Source: Boseongicola sp. SB0665_bin_10 (GTDB taxonomy: Bacteria > Pseudomonadota > Alphaproteobacteria > Rhodobacterales > Rhodobacteraceae). From it: DNA of 64,000 nt. The DNA is taken from assembly GCA_009838075.1 (NCBI GenBank), contig VXSG01000047.1, forward strand, positions 1 to 64,000, read 5' to 3'. Shown piece after piece: positions 1-9,190 of this stretch (position 1 is the first letter of the stretch; each line of letters begins with the position of its first letter). Below the pieces are notes generated by a model. That model saw only the letters and a list, made by a program, of their open reading frames with translations, was not told the DNA's origin and ran no database searches. The position numbers and the translations under genes were made by a program.

Positions 1-1
1 C

Positions 2-55
2 ATGCTCGCCTCGCGGATCGGGAAGGCGCTCACGCGCGTCCAGCTGGACTACTGA
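2..55 (+). CDS. 3' end of an unidentified gene (partial)
   Basis: An open frame enters from the left edge and ends at a TGA at 53-55. The last 17 codons read MLASRIGKALTRVQLDY. That is too short to assign a family. It converges on the corrinoid-protein gene that follows on the opposite strand. The frame choice rests only on the clean stop and on the absence of any other feature here. Confidence 0.35.
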   Translation: MLASRIGKALTRVQLDY

Positions 56-126
56 CGCCCAGGCATGCAGAAGTTTGGCAGTGTTCAATCCGTGCGCGCG
101 GGATCAGGGACGTGCGGCCGTTCCGC

Positions 127-831
127 CTAGCTCGCCGCCATCAGGTTGTGCTTTCGGGCGATGAACTCCTTGGCCGTCTCGACGGCCACGGCGGCATCGC
201 GGCAATACGCGTCCGCTCCGATGGCCCTCCCGAACTCCTCGTTCAGCGGCGCGCCGCCGACGAGCACGATGTAGTCGTCCCGGATCCCCATCTGCACCAT
301 CGTGTCGATCACCACCTTCATGTAGGGCATCGTGGTCGTGAGAAGCGCGGACATGCCCAGGATGTCCGCCTCCTCCTCCCGAAGGGTGTCGATGTAGTTC
401 TCGACGGGGTTGTTGATGCCCAGGTCCACGATCTCGAACCCCGCGCCCTCCATCATCATCGACACCAGGTTCTTGCCGATGTCGTGGATGTCGCCCTTGA
501 CGGTTCCGATCACCATCTTGCCCATGCGCGGCGCGCCGGTCTCGGCCAGGAGGGGCTTCAGGATGGACATGCCGGCCTTCATCGCGTTGGCGGCCAGCAG
601 CACTTCGGGCACGAACAGGATCCCGTCCCGGAAGTCGTCGCCCACGATCTTCATGCCGCCGACGAGGGCCTCGGTAAGGACGCGGTAGGGTTCCCATCCG
701 CGATCGAGCAGGATCCGCGTCCCTTCCTCGATCTCCTCCCTCAGGCCGTCGTAGAGGTCGTCATGCATCTGGAGGACGAGCTCTTCGTCGTCGAGTTCGC
801 CCAGGACGATGTCGTCGTCTTCGTCTGCCAT
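127..831 (-). CDS. Corrinoid (cobalamin-binding) protein, MetH B12-module type
   Basis: Cytoplasmic cobalamin carrier of 234 aa. Residues 15-100 form the helical cap typical of methyltransferase corrinoid proteins. Residues 105-230 form the Rossmann-like B12 domain with the D-x-H-x-x-G signature (D114, H116, G119 in GDIHDIGKN), where the histidine is the lower axial cobalt ligand. The start is placed at MADEDDD; the longer open frame upstream (to 1020) is rich in Arg/Pro and unlike the family. Stand-alone proteins of this type shuttle methyl groups between a methyl-donor protein and an acceptor protein. In roseobacters the MetH methionine synthase is reported to be split this way, and a stand-alone homocysteine methyltransferase lies in this window at 15980-16993. 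A role with another methylated substrate, such as a methylamine, cannot be excluded. Confidence 0.85.
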   Translation of the reverse strand: MADEDDDIVLGELDDEELVLQMHDDLYDGLREEIEEGTRILLDRGWEPYRVLTEALVGGMKIVGDDFRDGILFVPEVLLAANAMKAGMSILKPLLAETGAPRMGKMVIGTVKGDIHDIGKNLVSMMMEGAGFEIVDLGINNPVENYIDTLREEEADILGMSALLTTTMPYMKVVIDTMVQMGIRDDYIVLVGGAPLNEEFGRAIGADAYCRDAAVAVETAKEFIARKHNLMAAS

Positions 832-1181
832 GACCCCATGCTCCGCACAGTCTTCTCGGGTTCCCCCCCGTCTATTGGGGAATCGAGGGCAATTGAACGC
901 CAAATTGCGACTCATAGTTCCGCGCCTGCGACCTGCCGCCGTTGCGTGAGAGTGAACGGGTTCGCTGCGGCTGGCCTGCGTGCCGCCCCGATCGGGGACT
1001 ACGGCTGGCCGGTTCTGCACCTGCGGGTCGGGAGCGCGCTTGCAAATGCCAAACGTGAACCCGTCAGGCTGGCAATCGCCCCGCGACTCCTGGCACGTGC
1101 CTGTCCGTCTTGTTTCTCGCGATCACGGGGCGCAGGACAGTCCTTGTCCCAGCCGATGGCGATAGAGCGCCCCGAACAAAA

Positions 1182-1196
1182 AATTGCATTGCAATT
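1182..1196. promoter_or_regulatory. Perfect 7-1-7 palindrome upstream of the radical SAM gene
   Basis: AATTGCA-T-TGCAATT, directly 5' of the SOS-like box and about 28 bases before the proposed start at 1224. Its left half could supply a -35 element (TTGCAT, 1184-1189). It may be a binding site for a second regulator or simply the AT-rich core of the promoter. Confidence 0.35.
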
Positions 1197-1211
1197 GTTC
1201 ATGATATGTTC
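1197..1211 (+). promoter_or_regulatory. Putative LexA (SOS) box, GTTC-N7-GTTC
   Basis: GTTCATGATATGTTC matches the alphaproteobacterial LexA operator GTTC-N7-GTTC exactly in spacing. It overlaps a plausible -10 (TATGTT, 1205-1210) and ends 12 bases before the radical SAM start codon. The same GTTC-N7-GTTC geometry occurs in the lexA promoter at 52395-52409. Binding is inferred and not shown by sequence alone. Confidence 0.65.
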
Positions 1212-1223
1212 CATTCTTCCGGC

Positions 1224-2306
1224 ATGCCGCAAACTGATCAATTGGCAGGATTCCGGGCAGTCGGTCGTGCCGCCGGGACGAACCCCGGAAACCGGTTCGA
1301 ATCGCATGTGCGCGAGCCTTTTCACGACGGCTGGCCGGGCGAGGACGACCTTCCGCCGCTGCGCACGGAAGTGTCAATCGAAAGGCCGCGGCGCGTGATC
1401 ACGCGCAACAACTCGCCGGACATTGGTTTCAGTCGGTCGATCAATCCCTACCGGGGATGCGAACATGGTTGCATCTACTGCTTTGCGCGTCCGACGCATG
1501 CCTTTCTCGGAATGTCGCCTGGGCTTGATTTCGAATCGCGACTTGTCGCGCGACCGGAGGCACCCGAGATTCTGGAGCGGGAGCTTCGGGCCAGGTCCTA
1601 CCGCCCGGCGGTCATTGCAATGGGAACGAACACCGACCCGTACCAGCCGATCGAGCGCGAGCATCGGATCGTGCGCCGGATCTTGGAAACGCTGCGCGAA
1701 TGCAGGCATCCCGTGGCCATCGTGACCAAGGGAACACTGATCGAGCGGGACGCGGACATCCTGGGAGAGATGGGCCGCCTCGGCCTGGCGCGAGTCGGAA
1801 TCAGCGTAACCACCCTGGATGCGAAATTGGGTCGCAAGATGGAGCCGAGGGCACCGGCACCGAAACGAAGGCTCGAGACGATCCGGCGCCTTGCGGAGGC
1901 TGGATGCCCCGTTCGGGTCATGGTGGCGCCAGTGGTGCCGGCACTGACGGACCATGAGCTTGAGGACATCCTGGCCCGGGCTGCCGCTGCCGGCGCGACC
2001 GCAGCAAGCTGGATCATGCTTCGCCTGCCTCTCGAGGTCTCGCCCCTGTTCCGGGAGTGGCTCGCCGAGCACTATCCTGACAGGGCGAAGAGGGTCATGG
2101 GTCGTGTGCGAGAATTGCATGGTGGCCGGGACTACGACCCTGCGTGGGGCAGGCGACTGACCGGGCAGGGGGTCTTTGCGGAGATGGTCGCACGCCGTTT
2201 CTCGATTGCGGCCCGGCGGCTGGGTCTTGCCGCGAAGCTGCCTCCCCTGCGCACCGACCTCTTCAGGCGGCCGGTGCGTGCGGGAGACCAGCTTGCCCTG
2301 TTCTGA
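1224..2306 (+). CDS. PA0069-family (spore photoproduct lyase-like) radical SAM protein
   Basis: 360 aa. The radical SAM [4Fe-4S] motif C-x3-C-x2-C is at C79, C83 and C86 (CEHGCIYC), preceded by the family's NPYRG and followed by CFARPTH. The N-terminus has the family's G-x-N-P-x-N-R-F-E element at about residues 18-25, so the start cannot lie much further downstream; ATG 1224 is chosen over the longer frame from 1110. The family is related to spore photoproduct lyase, but its substrate is not established. No good ribosome-binding site precedes the start and the SOS-like box lies only 12 bases upstream, so the mRNA leader would be very short. That box suggests DNA-damage induction. It is followed by murB after a 117-base gap. 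Confidence 0.85.
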   Translation: MPQTDQLAGFRAVGRAAGTNPGNRFESHVREPFHDGWPGEDDLPPLRTEVSIERPRRVITRNNSPDIGFSRSINPYRGCEHGCIYCFARPTHAFLGMSPGLDFESRLVARPEAPEILERELRARSYRPAVIAMGTNTDPYQPIEREHRIVRRILETLRECRHPVAIVTKGTLIERDADILGEMGRLGLARVGISVTTLDAKLGRKMEPRAPAPKRRLETIRRLAEAGCPVRVMVAPVVPALTDHELEDILARAAAAGATAASWIMLRLPLEVSPLFREWLAEHYPDRAKRVMGRVRELHGGRDYDPAWGRRLTGQGVFAEMVARRFSIAARRLGLAAKLPPLRTDLFRRPVRAGDQLALF

Positions 2307-2423
2307 GGCATCGCGATGCGGACTGCGCTGATTGCATCGGCAGCAGGTGCGCGTCGCGATGGACGGCGGCGGGCATCCGGATAGTGCTGGTCTTGATTCG
2401 GGTGCAGTGCTAGCTCAGGCGCG

Positions 2424-3359
2424 ATGGGAGGCGTGGACGAAATCGAAGTGCGCGGGCGGCTCGTCCCGGGCTACGACCTTTCCGGGTTGACGTGGCTGCG
2501 CGTGGGCGGACCGGCTGACTGGCTGTTCCTGCCCAATGACATTGATGACCTCAGCGCCTTCCTTGCGGCGTTGCCCGATGACATTGCCGTCTTCCCGATG
2601 GGCGTCGGGTCGAACCTCATCGTGCGCGACGGCGGGCTTCGCGCAGTCGTGATCCGGCTGGGCCGGGAGTTTGCCGACATCTCGGTTGACGGCGACATCG
2701 TCACTGCGGGTGCAGGTGCCAGGGACGCCCAGGTTGCCGGGAAGGCAGCGGAGGCGGGGCTTGACCTCGTGTTCCTTTGCACGATCCCGGGTGCGGTCGG
2801 TGGTGCCGTCCGGATGAATGCAGGATGCTACGGTTCGTACATTTCGGACCATTTCATGTCGGCCGAAGTGGTCCTGCGCGACGGTAGCAGGGCGAATCTC
2901 GGCCCGGACAGCATGAACTTCGGATACAGGAAGAGCGAACTTCCGGAGGGTGCCGTGGTCGTTTCGGCAAGATTCCGCGCAGAACTGGGTGACCCCGAGG
3001 TCTTGAAAGCCAAGATTAAGACGCAAATCGCCAAGAGAGAGGAAACGCAACCGACCAGGGCGCTGACGGCTGGATCGACGTTCCGGAATCCGGCTGGTTA
3101 CAGTTCGACGGGCAAGGCGGATGACACGCATGAACTGAAGGCGTGGAAGGTCATCGAGGACGCCGGATTGCGCGGCACGTGTCGCGGACAGGCGCAGATG
3201 TCGGCAATGCATCCGAATTTTCTTGTCAATCTGGGAGGCGCCACCGCAGCCGATCTGGAGGCGCTCGGCGAAGAGGTTCGCACAAAGGTCTTCCAACACT
3301 CGGGAATTGCATTAGAATGGGAGATTGCGAGGGTCGGGGAACCGGCCCCGAAGGCATGA
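2424..3359 (+). CDS. murB: UDP-N-acetylenolpyruvoylglucosamine reductase MurB
   Basis: Flavoenzyme reducing UDP-GlcNAc-enolpyruvate to UDP-MurNAc with NADPH in the cytoplasmic stage of peptidoglycan synthesis. 311 aa, normal for the family. Visible motifs: the FAD-binding [12 protein letters not shown] near residues 60-72; the [15 protein letters not shown] segment near 120; the [13 protein letters not shown] segment; the GSTFRNP loop containing the catalytic serine; and a C-terminal [10 protein letters not shown] segment. It is first of the murB-ddl-ftsQ-ftsA series, all on the plus strand. murG and murC, which often precede murB in alphaproteobacteria, are not in the window; the radical SAM gene stands there instead. 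Confidence 0.97.
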   Translation: MGGVDEIEVRGRLVPGYDLSGLTWLRVGGPADWLFLPNDIDDLSAFLAALPDDIAVFPMGVGSNLIVRDGGLRAVVIRLGREFADISVDGDIVTAGAGARDAQVAGKAAEAGLDLVFLCTIPGAVGGAVRMNAGCYGSYISDHFMSAEVVLRDGSRANLGPDSMNFGYRKSELPEGAVVVSARFRAELGDPEVLKAKIKTQIAKREETQPTRALTAGSTFRNPAGYSSTGKADDTHELKAWKVIEDAGLRGTCRGQAQMSAMHPNFLVNLGGATAADLEALGEEVRTKVFQHSGIALEWEIARVGEPAPKA

Positions 3360-3407
3360 GGCAGACAGGCAGGGGCAGATGACGCCCCGAAAGCAGGTGG
3401 GGAAGGA

Positions 3408-4322
3408 ATGTCGAGCAGGGCACTTCCCAAAGTCGCGGTAATCATGGGCGGACGCTCGGTCGAGCGCGAGGTGTCGCTGTCCTCGGGCCACGAATGTGCC
3501 ACGGCACTTCGTGAGATTGGCTACGATGTCACTGCCATTGACGCCGGGCAGGACGTCGCGCAGCGGCTGACGGATTCGTCTCCTGACGTCGTCTTCAATG
3601 CGTTGCACGGACGTTGGGGAGAGGATGGCTGCGTTCAGGGCATTCTCGAATGGTTGCGGATTCCCTATTCGCATTCCGGCGTGCTGGCGTCGGCTCTCGC
3701 CATGGACAAGGCGCGCTCGAAGGCGGCCTTCGCCAAGGCGGGCATTCCCGTGGCGGATGGCGGGTTGTATTCCAGGAAGGAGATCATGGCAGGGCACGTC
3801 ATGGCACCACCCTATGTCGTCAAGCCAAACAACGAAGGCTCTTCCGTCGGCGTCTGCATCGTGCAGGATCGTGCGAACCGGCCGCCGGCGATTGACGACA
3901 AGCTGCCTGCGCTCCTGATGGTCGAGGCATATGTGGCGGGTCGGGAACTGACGGTGACGGTGAAGGGCGGCAAGGCGCTCTGCGTGACCGAAATCGTGAC
4001 CGATGGCTGGTATGACTATGACGCAAAATACGTGCCGGGCGCCTCGCGGCACGACTTGCCGGCGAACCTCCCGGACGTGATTGCGGAGGCCTGCCTCGCA
4101 CATGCCGAAACGGCTCATGAGGCGCTCGGTTGCCGGGGAGTCAGCCGAATCGATTTTCGGTGGGACGACTCAATGGGTCTGCAGGGTCTTTTCGCGCTGG
4201 AGACGAACACCCAGCCCGGAATGACGCCGACGTCGCTTGTGCCGGAGCAGGCCGCACATCTTGGAACCAGCTTCCCCGAACTCTGTGACTGGATCGTGAA
4301 GGACGCGTCATGCGAGCGATGA
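3408..4322 (+). CDS. ddl: D-alanine--D-alanine ligase
   Basis: ATP-grasp ligase joining two D-alanines for the peptidoglycan stem peptide. 304 aa. The N-terminal segment MGGRSVEREVSLSSG is typical. NALHGRWGEDG, YVVKPNNEGSSVGV (ATP binding) and the C-terminal E-x-N-T-x-P-G-M-T metal/phosphate segment (ETNTQPGMT) are all visible. A good ribosome-binding site (GGGGAAGGA) precedes ATG 3408. Its 3' end overlaps ftsQ by 13 bases, indicating translational coupling within the division cluster. Confidence 0.97.
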   Translation: MSSRALPKVAVIMGGRSVEREVSLSSGHECATALREIGYDVTAIDAGQDVAQRLTDSSPDVVFNALHGRWGEDGCVQGILEWLRIPYSHSGVLASALAMDKARSKAAFAKAGIPVADGGLYSRKEIMAGHVMAPPYVVKPNNEGSSVGVCIVQDRANRPPAIDDKLPALLMVEAYVAGRELTVTVKGGKALCVTEIVTDGWYDYDAKYVPGASRHDLPANLPDVIAEACLAHAETAHEALGCRGVSRIDFRWDDSMGLQGLFALETNTQPGMTPTSLVPEQAAHLGTSFPELCDWIVKDASCER

Positions 4323-5146
4323 AGGATCCCGCTCCCTCCCGCCTGGAATACAGGATGAAACGGCTGATGCTGCGTCGGTCGATGCGTCCGTTCCGGCGGT
4401 ACGGCATGCCCGTGATCGCATTGGCGACGCTGGCCGGCCTCTGGGCGGTCGACGAGGGTCGGCGGGAGAGCACGGCAGCACTCGTTGCCGAGCTTCGAAA
4501 TGAAATCGGCGAGCGACCGGAACTCGTCGTGCGGATGATGATTGTCGAGGGTGCATCGCCGGAACTGGCTGCGAGCATCCGCGAATCCCTTTCCGTCGAA
4601 TTCCCCGTCTCTCCCTTCAACCTCAGGCTTGCCGAACTGAGTGAGAAGGTCCTGGCGCTCGATGCCGTGGCTCATGCATCGCTTCAGGTCCGGTCGCGCG
4701 GTGTCCTGGTTGTCGAAGTCGATGAGCGGGTACCGGTTGCGGTCTGGCGACGGGACGACGGCGTGGCGCTTCTTGACAAGACGGGATATCGCGTTGCGTC
4801 CGTGCCGTCACGCGCTTCCCGACCTGATCTGCCCCTGGTCGCGGGACCTGGTGCGGATGCGGCAATTCCGGAGGCGGTCCAGCTCTTTGACGTCGCCCGT
4901 CCGATTCGGGACCGCCTGCGCGGGTTCATTCGGGTGGGGGAGCGCCGTTGGGACGTGGTCCTGGATCGCGGGCAGGCGATCAAGCTGCCGGAAACGCAGG
5001 CCGTGACTGCATTCAAGAAGGTCATCGAGCTGGATGTGGCGCAAGACCTGCTTGAACGGGACATATCGGTGGTGGACTTCCGCAACCCGCAGCGACCGGT
5101 CCTTCGTCTTGGCCAGACGGCGTTCGGAACAATTCACGATGGGTGA
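4310..5146 (+). CDS. ftsQ: Cell division protein FtsQ
   Basis: Bitopic inner-membrane divisome protein of 278 aa linking early and late division proteins. It has a cytoplasmic basic N-terminus (residues 1-30, many Arg/Met), one membrane segment at about 32-48 (MPVIALATLAGLWAV), a POTRA domain at about 75-145, and a FtsQ/DivIB beta domain with E-R-V-P-V-A-V-W and D-x-x-G motifs. The N-terminal DPAPSRLEYRMKRLMLRR segment resembles other Rhodobacterales FtsQ proteins. It overlaps ddl by 13 bases and is followed by ftsA after 16 bases, so the genes are probably co-transcribed. Confidence 0.93.
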   Translation: MRAMKDPAPSRLEYRMKRLMLRRSMRPFRRYGMPVIALATLAGLWAVDEGRRESTAALVAELRNEIGERPELVVRMMIVEGASPELAASIRESLSVEFPVSPFNLRLAELSEKVLALDAVAHASLQVRSRGVLVVEVDERVPVAVWRRDDGVALLDKTGYRVASVPSRASRPDLPLVAGPGADAAIPEAVQLFDVARPIRDRLRGFIRVGERRWDVVLDRGQAIKLPETQAVTAFKKVIELDVAQDLLERDISVVDFRNPQRPVLRLGQTAFGTIHDG

Positions 5147-5162
5147 GCAGCGAGCCTGACCG

Positions 5163-6500
5163 ATGATGGGAGACCTTTATCGCAACCAACGTGCAATGCG
5201 GGCGATGCGGCAGACTGCAATGCAGAGGGGTGTCATCGCGGTTCTGGACGTTGGAACATCCAAGATCGCCTGCCTGATCCTGGTTCTTGACGAGAGCCTG
5301 GATCCCGAGAACGACGAGGGCATCGGCAATTTGGCCGGGCAGGAGAAGTTCCGGGTCATCGGCGCGGCGACCACGCGGTCGCGAGGTGTTGAATTCGGTG
5401 AGGCGACGGTTCTGCGCGAGACCGAACGCGCGATTCGAACCGCGGTGCAGGCTGCACAGAAAATGGCGCAATGTCGTGTTGACCACGTGATGGCTTGCGC
5501 GTCGGGTGGCAGACCCCGTTCCTATGGCCTGGCCGGCCAGGTGCAGGTCGAGCGGGAGATCGTGACCGAATCCGATGTCGCTCACGTTCTCGCGTCCTGC
5601 GACATCCCCGACTACGGGGCGGATCGTGAAATCCTGCACGCGCAGCCCGTGAACTTCGTGCTGGACCACAGGTCGGGCTTGACGGATCCGAGAAACCAGA
5701 TCGGGCAGCGCCTGGCCTGCGACATGCACATGCTGACGGCGGACCGCGCTCCGATCGGCAACCTGGCTCACTGCGTTCGTCGCTGCGACCTGGAACTGGC
5801 CGGATTGGCAATGTCCTCCTACGTGTCGGGGATTTCGGCACTGGTCGAGGATGAACAGGAGCTCGGTGCGGCATGCATCGACATGGGAGGAGGCACGACC
5901 GGCATCTCGATCTTCCTGAAGCGACACATGATCTACGCCGACGCGGTTCGGCTCGGTGGCGAGCACGTCACGCACGACATTGCGATGGGTTTCAAGATTC
6001 CGATGAATGTGGCTGAGCGGATCAAGACGTTCCATGGCGGTGTCGTCGCGACCGGCGTGGACGACCGCGACATGATCGAGATCGACGCGGAGTCCGACAG
6101 GTGGGATGGCGAAAGGCGGGCGGTGAGCCGTGCGGAATTGATCGGGATAATGCGTCCCAGGGTCGAGGAAATCCTTGAAGCGGCGCGCGAGCGTCTCGAT
6201 GCCGCCGGATTCGAGCACCTGCCGAGCAGGCAGATCGTGCTGACGGGAGGGGCCAGCCAGGTGCCCGGGATTGATTCGCTGGCGGCGCGGATCCTCGGCC
6301 AGCAGGTGCGCATCGGACACCCCTTGAGAGTGCGTGGCCTGCCACAGGCCGTGACCGGTACAGCGTTCTCCAGCGCCGTGGGGCTCAGTCTTCTGGCGGC
6401 CCATCCCCAGGATGAATGCTGGGACTTTGAATTGCCCCTTGATGTCAGGGCGGCGCGCCCGCTGAAGCGCGCGGTCAAGTGGTTCAGGGCCAACTGGTAG
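5163..6500 (+). CDS. ftsA: Cell division protein FtsA
   Basis: Actin-like ATPase that tethers FtsZ to the membrane. 445 aa. The phosphate-1 loop DVGTSKIACLI is at about residues 24-35. The SHS2 1C domain lies near 105-190. Phosphate-2 is DMGGGTTGISIF at about 240. The adenosine motif is VLTGGASQVPGI near 363. The C-terminus ends in a basic amphipathic stretch (RPLKRAVKWFRANW) that fits the membrane-targeting helix. The N-terminal extension of about 20 residues before the first strand is usual in alphaproteobacteria. The ATG at 5163 is immediately followed by a second ATG. Confidence 0.97.
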   Translation: MMGDLYRNQRAMRAMRQTAMQRGVIAVLDVGTSKIACLILVLDESLDPENDEGIGNLAGQEKFRVIGAATTRSRGVEFGEATVLRETERAIRTAVQAAQKMAQCRVDHVMACASGGRPRSYGLAGQVQVEREIVTESDVAHVLASCDIPDYGADREILHAQPVNFVLDHRSGLTDPRNQIGQRLACDMHMLTADRAPIGNLAHCVRRCDLELAGLAMSSYVSGISALVEDEQELGAACIDMGGGTTGISIFLKRHMIYADAVRLGGEHVTHDIAMGFKIPMNVAERIKTFHGGVVATGVDDRDMIEIDAESDRWDGERRAVSRAELIGIMRPRVEEILEAARERLDAAGFEHLPSRQIVLTGGASQVPGIDSLAARILGQQVRIGHPLRVRGLPQAVTGTAFSSAVGLSLLAAHPQDECWDFELPLDVRAARPLKRAVKWFRANW

Positions 6501-7046
6501 GTCGGGCATGAGGCTGCGCGTGATTCTCGGCACGGTGCCCGCGGCCTTGTTGCCGCAAGCGCGGCAGGCGGTCCGGGATCAGGGGATCCAAACGGGTTTC
6601 CGTCGTAATTTTGCTACTTTACAGCAGGTTGCGTGCATTCGGGTGGGGCGGGCGGTGCCGGGCCTGAACTCGCAATGCCTGCCAAATTAAGGGGCGACCT
6701 CGCAGAGCGAATCTGGTAAGCTGTCCGCAAGGTCGGGAAACGGCAACGAAGACGGGCAGAGCAGGCAACCCGCAAACATGTCGCTCAACCATGGCGGCCT
6801 TGGCGAAGCCAGGGACGGCAAGGCGCAGAGTTCGCGGTTGGGCACCGCCAGTCCGCTATATGGCGGGTCGCGCACGACATGATGGGCAATCTGCAAAAAT
6901 GCTTGCCATATTTCGTGGTTTCGGCCACAAGTCGAGTGATTGGTGGGCCATCCGGGGCCTAAGGTTGAGGAACGAGGCGGATGACAGGGACGACCGCAAG
7001 AGCGGCACCTCATCAGGCAAGAGAAATGGAGCAGGAGGGCAAACCA
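6501..7046 (+). other. ftsA-ftsZ intergenic region (546 bp)
   Basis: No convincing gene. An open frame at 6508-6690 has no family features. The region probably carries an ftsZ promoter and a long leader. Two GANTC methylation motifs (6522-6526 and 6709-6713) are visible, which in alphaproteobacteria can mark CcrM/GcrA control. No clear paired TTAA CtrA site was seen. The last 20 bases contain the ftsZ ribosome-binding site GCAGGAGGG. Confidence 0.5.
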
Positions 7047-8567
7047 ATGACGTTGAATCTGACAATCCCCGCGCATGAGGATCTGAGACCCCGCATTACC
7101 GTGTTCGGAGTGGGAGGCGCAGGAGGCAACGCGGTCAACAACATGATCGAAATGAATCTTGAGGGCGTCGAGTTCATCGTTGCAAACACGGACGCGCAGG
7201 CGCTGCAGCAATCGAATGCGCCTACCAAGGTCCAGATGGGGCTGCGGGCCACGGAAGGATTGGGTGCTGGCGCCCGCCCGTCGGTCGGGGCGGCTGCAGC
7301 CGAAGAGGCCCTGGAAGAGATTGTCGAATGCCTTACTGGCGCTCACATGTGTTTCATCACGGCCGGAATGGGCGGAGGTACAGGAACCGGCGCAGCGCCG
7401 GTCATCGCGCATGCAGCACGAGAGCTCGGAGTGCTGACGATCGGCGTGGTAACGAAACCCTTCCAGTTTGAAGGCGCCAAGCGGATGGCGCAGGCCGAAG
7501 AGGGCGTCGAGGAACTGCAAAGGGTGGTCGACACGCTGATCATCATCCCGAATCAGAACCTGTTCCGGGTCGCCAACGAACAGACCACCTTCACCGAGGC
7601 GTTCTCGATGGCGGATGACGTCCTTTACCAGGGCGTGAAGGGGGTCACCGACTTGATGGTTCGCCCGGGCCTGATCAACCTCGATTTCGCGGATGTCCGC
7701 GCCGTCATGGACGAGATGGGCAAGGCGATGATGGGGACGGGCGAGGCAGAAGGCGAGGACCGGGCAGTGAAGGCCGCCGAGATGGCAATCGCCAATCCGC
7801 TTCTGGACGAGATCAGCCTTCAGGGTGCCAACGGCGTCCTGATAAACATTACCGGTTCGGATGACGTGACCCTGTTCGAAATTGACGAGGCCGCAAACCG
7901 AATCCGCAACGAGGTCGAAAGCGAAGCCAACATCATTGTTGGTTCCACGCTGGACACTTCCATGCAGGGCAGGATGCGCGTGAGCGTCGTGGCCACGGGA
8001 ATAGACAGCGTGCCCCATGCCCAGAACGATGCAAACACGCCAACCGAGGAGCTGGTTCCGGTCGAGCCCGAACCGGAACCGGAAGTTGCGCCCGAACAGG
8101 ATTTCGAGCCCGAGCTGGCAGCGGCGGCTCACGCCGTCCATGAGGATGAACGGAGCCTGTTTGGAGAGGCGTCACCGGAAGCCGTGGCCGAGGCAAGACA
8201 TGTGGAGGCCGAAGAGCCGCCCTTGGTGGCGGAGCCCAGGCCTGCGGCGGAATTGCGACCGGTGCCCGGCGCTCCGTCGCCCGAGGTGATCGCGCGGCTT
8301 GAGAGAGTCGCCGGCCGCGAGCCAGGATCGATGGCGGGCCGGATCCCCGGGGATGCGAACTATCGCGGTGACTTGTCCGAAGGCCCCGGCAACGTCGAAC
8401 GGCCGAAATTCGCAATCAACAAGCTCATCAACCGGATGTCTGGTCGCCGGAACGGAAACGCGGACCTGCCGCCGGCGGAGCCGGGGCCCGACGATGCCGG
8501 CCGTGAAGGGCGGATGGGCGACGAGGGCATGGAAATACCGGCCTTCCTCCGCCGGCAGGCGAACTGA
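7047..8567 (+). CDS. ftsZ: Cell division GTPase FtsZ
   Basis: Tubulin-like GTPase that forms the Z ring. 506 aa. The GTP-binding tubulin signature GGGTGTG is at residues 109-115. The [13 protein letters not shown] loop lies at 21-33 and the T7 synergy loop (NLDFADV) near 212. Residues about 325-495 form an acidic, proline-rich, low-complexity linker, longer than in E. coli FtsZ but normal for Rhodobacterales. The extreme C-terminus ([12 protein letters not shown]) is the conserved peptide that binds FtsA. ATG 7047 is chosen because it follows a strong AGGAGGG site and matches the family start MTLNL; the upstream extension from 6981 is not supported. Confidence 0.98.
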   Translation: MTLNLTIPAHEDLRPRITVFGVGGAGGNAVNNMIEMNLEGVEFIVANTDAQALQQSNAPTKVQMGLRATEGLGAGARPSVGAAAAEEALEEIVECLTGAHMCFITAGMGGGTGTGAAPVIAHAARELGVLTIGVVTKPFQFEGAKRMAQAEEGVEELQRVVDTLIIIPNQNLFRVANEQTTFTEAFSMADDVLYQGVKGVTDLMVRPGLINLDFADVRAVMDEMGKAMMGTGEAEGEDRAVKAAEMAIANPLLDEISLQGANGVLINITGSDDVTLFEIDEAANRIRNEVESEANIIVGSTLDTSMQGRMRVSVVATGIDSVPHAQNDANTPTEELVPVEPEPEPEVAPEQDFEPELAAAAHAVHEDERSLFGEASPEAVAEARHVEAEEPPLVAEPRPAAELRPVPGAPSPEVIARLERVAGREPGSMAGRIPGDANYRGDLSEGPGNVERPKFAINKLINRMSGRRNGNADLPPAEPGPDDAGREGRMGDEGMEIPAFLRRQAN

Positions 8568-9190
8568 AGGCGCAGTGGCCCTGGCTTGATCGTGTCTGAA
8601 CGAGCCTGCACTCGCGATTGGTCCTCGCTCAAGGCGCTCGGGCCGTCATCGTGACGAGTTGCTTCTTCCAGTGCACCGTTCGGTTCGGGACGCGGCATGC
8701 CGACCGGACGGCCAGCCCGCAATGACCGCAAGGGTTCCCAAGTGACTGCCTGAACTTGCGCAAGGCGCGACCGGGCGCAAGCGATCCCTGATGGTCCGAT
8801 CCCCGTTGCTTCGCGTCTTGGATCTGCAAGAAATTTCCTGACCCAAGCCTGCCGGCGGGACCGGGTCGGCGACGGCGTGTCGGCCAGCGGTTCATCATGG
8901 CGCCGGGAAGGCTGCCTGGCGATTGGGCAGTTGCCGGCGCAACCTTCGAGGGTCGACTGGCGAACCGAAACGCCTGCATCCAGGTGCAGGACGCCCGTCT
9001 TCAGGGCGTTGACATCTGACGGGGCTGAAATTGGCCCGCTCGCCACGCTCCTCACTTTGTGTCACGTCCCCTTCCCGTTGCGCCGGCGGATGCGCTTTCT
9101 TGCACGAAAGGGGACGTGAAAGGTGAAGCCCGCGAGAGAAACCGGTTCCGCCGGCGGACAACCGCTGAATCGCGGTGGACGGAAGCCCGG
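8568..9190. other. Intergenic region between ftsZ and a reversed ABC operon (623 bp)
   Basis: Convergent intergenic space between ftsZ (plus) and the ABC permease (minus). No open frame in either direction has recognisable domains. The only clear structure is the 12-bp inverted repeat at 9062-9119. The region is unusually long for a junction of two convergent genes and may contain decayed sequence. Confidence 0.5.
9062..9119. repeat. 12-bp perfect inverted repeat with 34-base spacer
   Basis: TCACGTCCCCTT (9062-9073) and AAGGGGACGTGA (9108-9119) are exact reverse complements. The element lies 71 bases downstream of the permease stop codon, between convergent genes. It could fold as a bidirectional transcription terminator, although no clear U-tract follows, or be a protein-binding or recombination site. 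Confidence 0.5.

Noticed and set aside
832-1181. Search for a cobalamin or SAM riboswitch upstream of the corrinoid protein
   Set aside because: No matching core sequence was seen on the minus strand.
1294-1303. GGTTCGAATC, resembling a tRNA T-loop
   Set aside because: It lies inside the radical SAM coding region (NRFES) and no acceptor or anticodon stem surrounds it.
5022-6533. Long minus-strand frame of 503 codons opposite ftsA
   Set aside because: It is the antisense shadow of ftsA in GC-rich DNA; the plus-strand product has all FtsA motifs.
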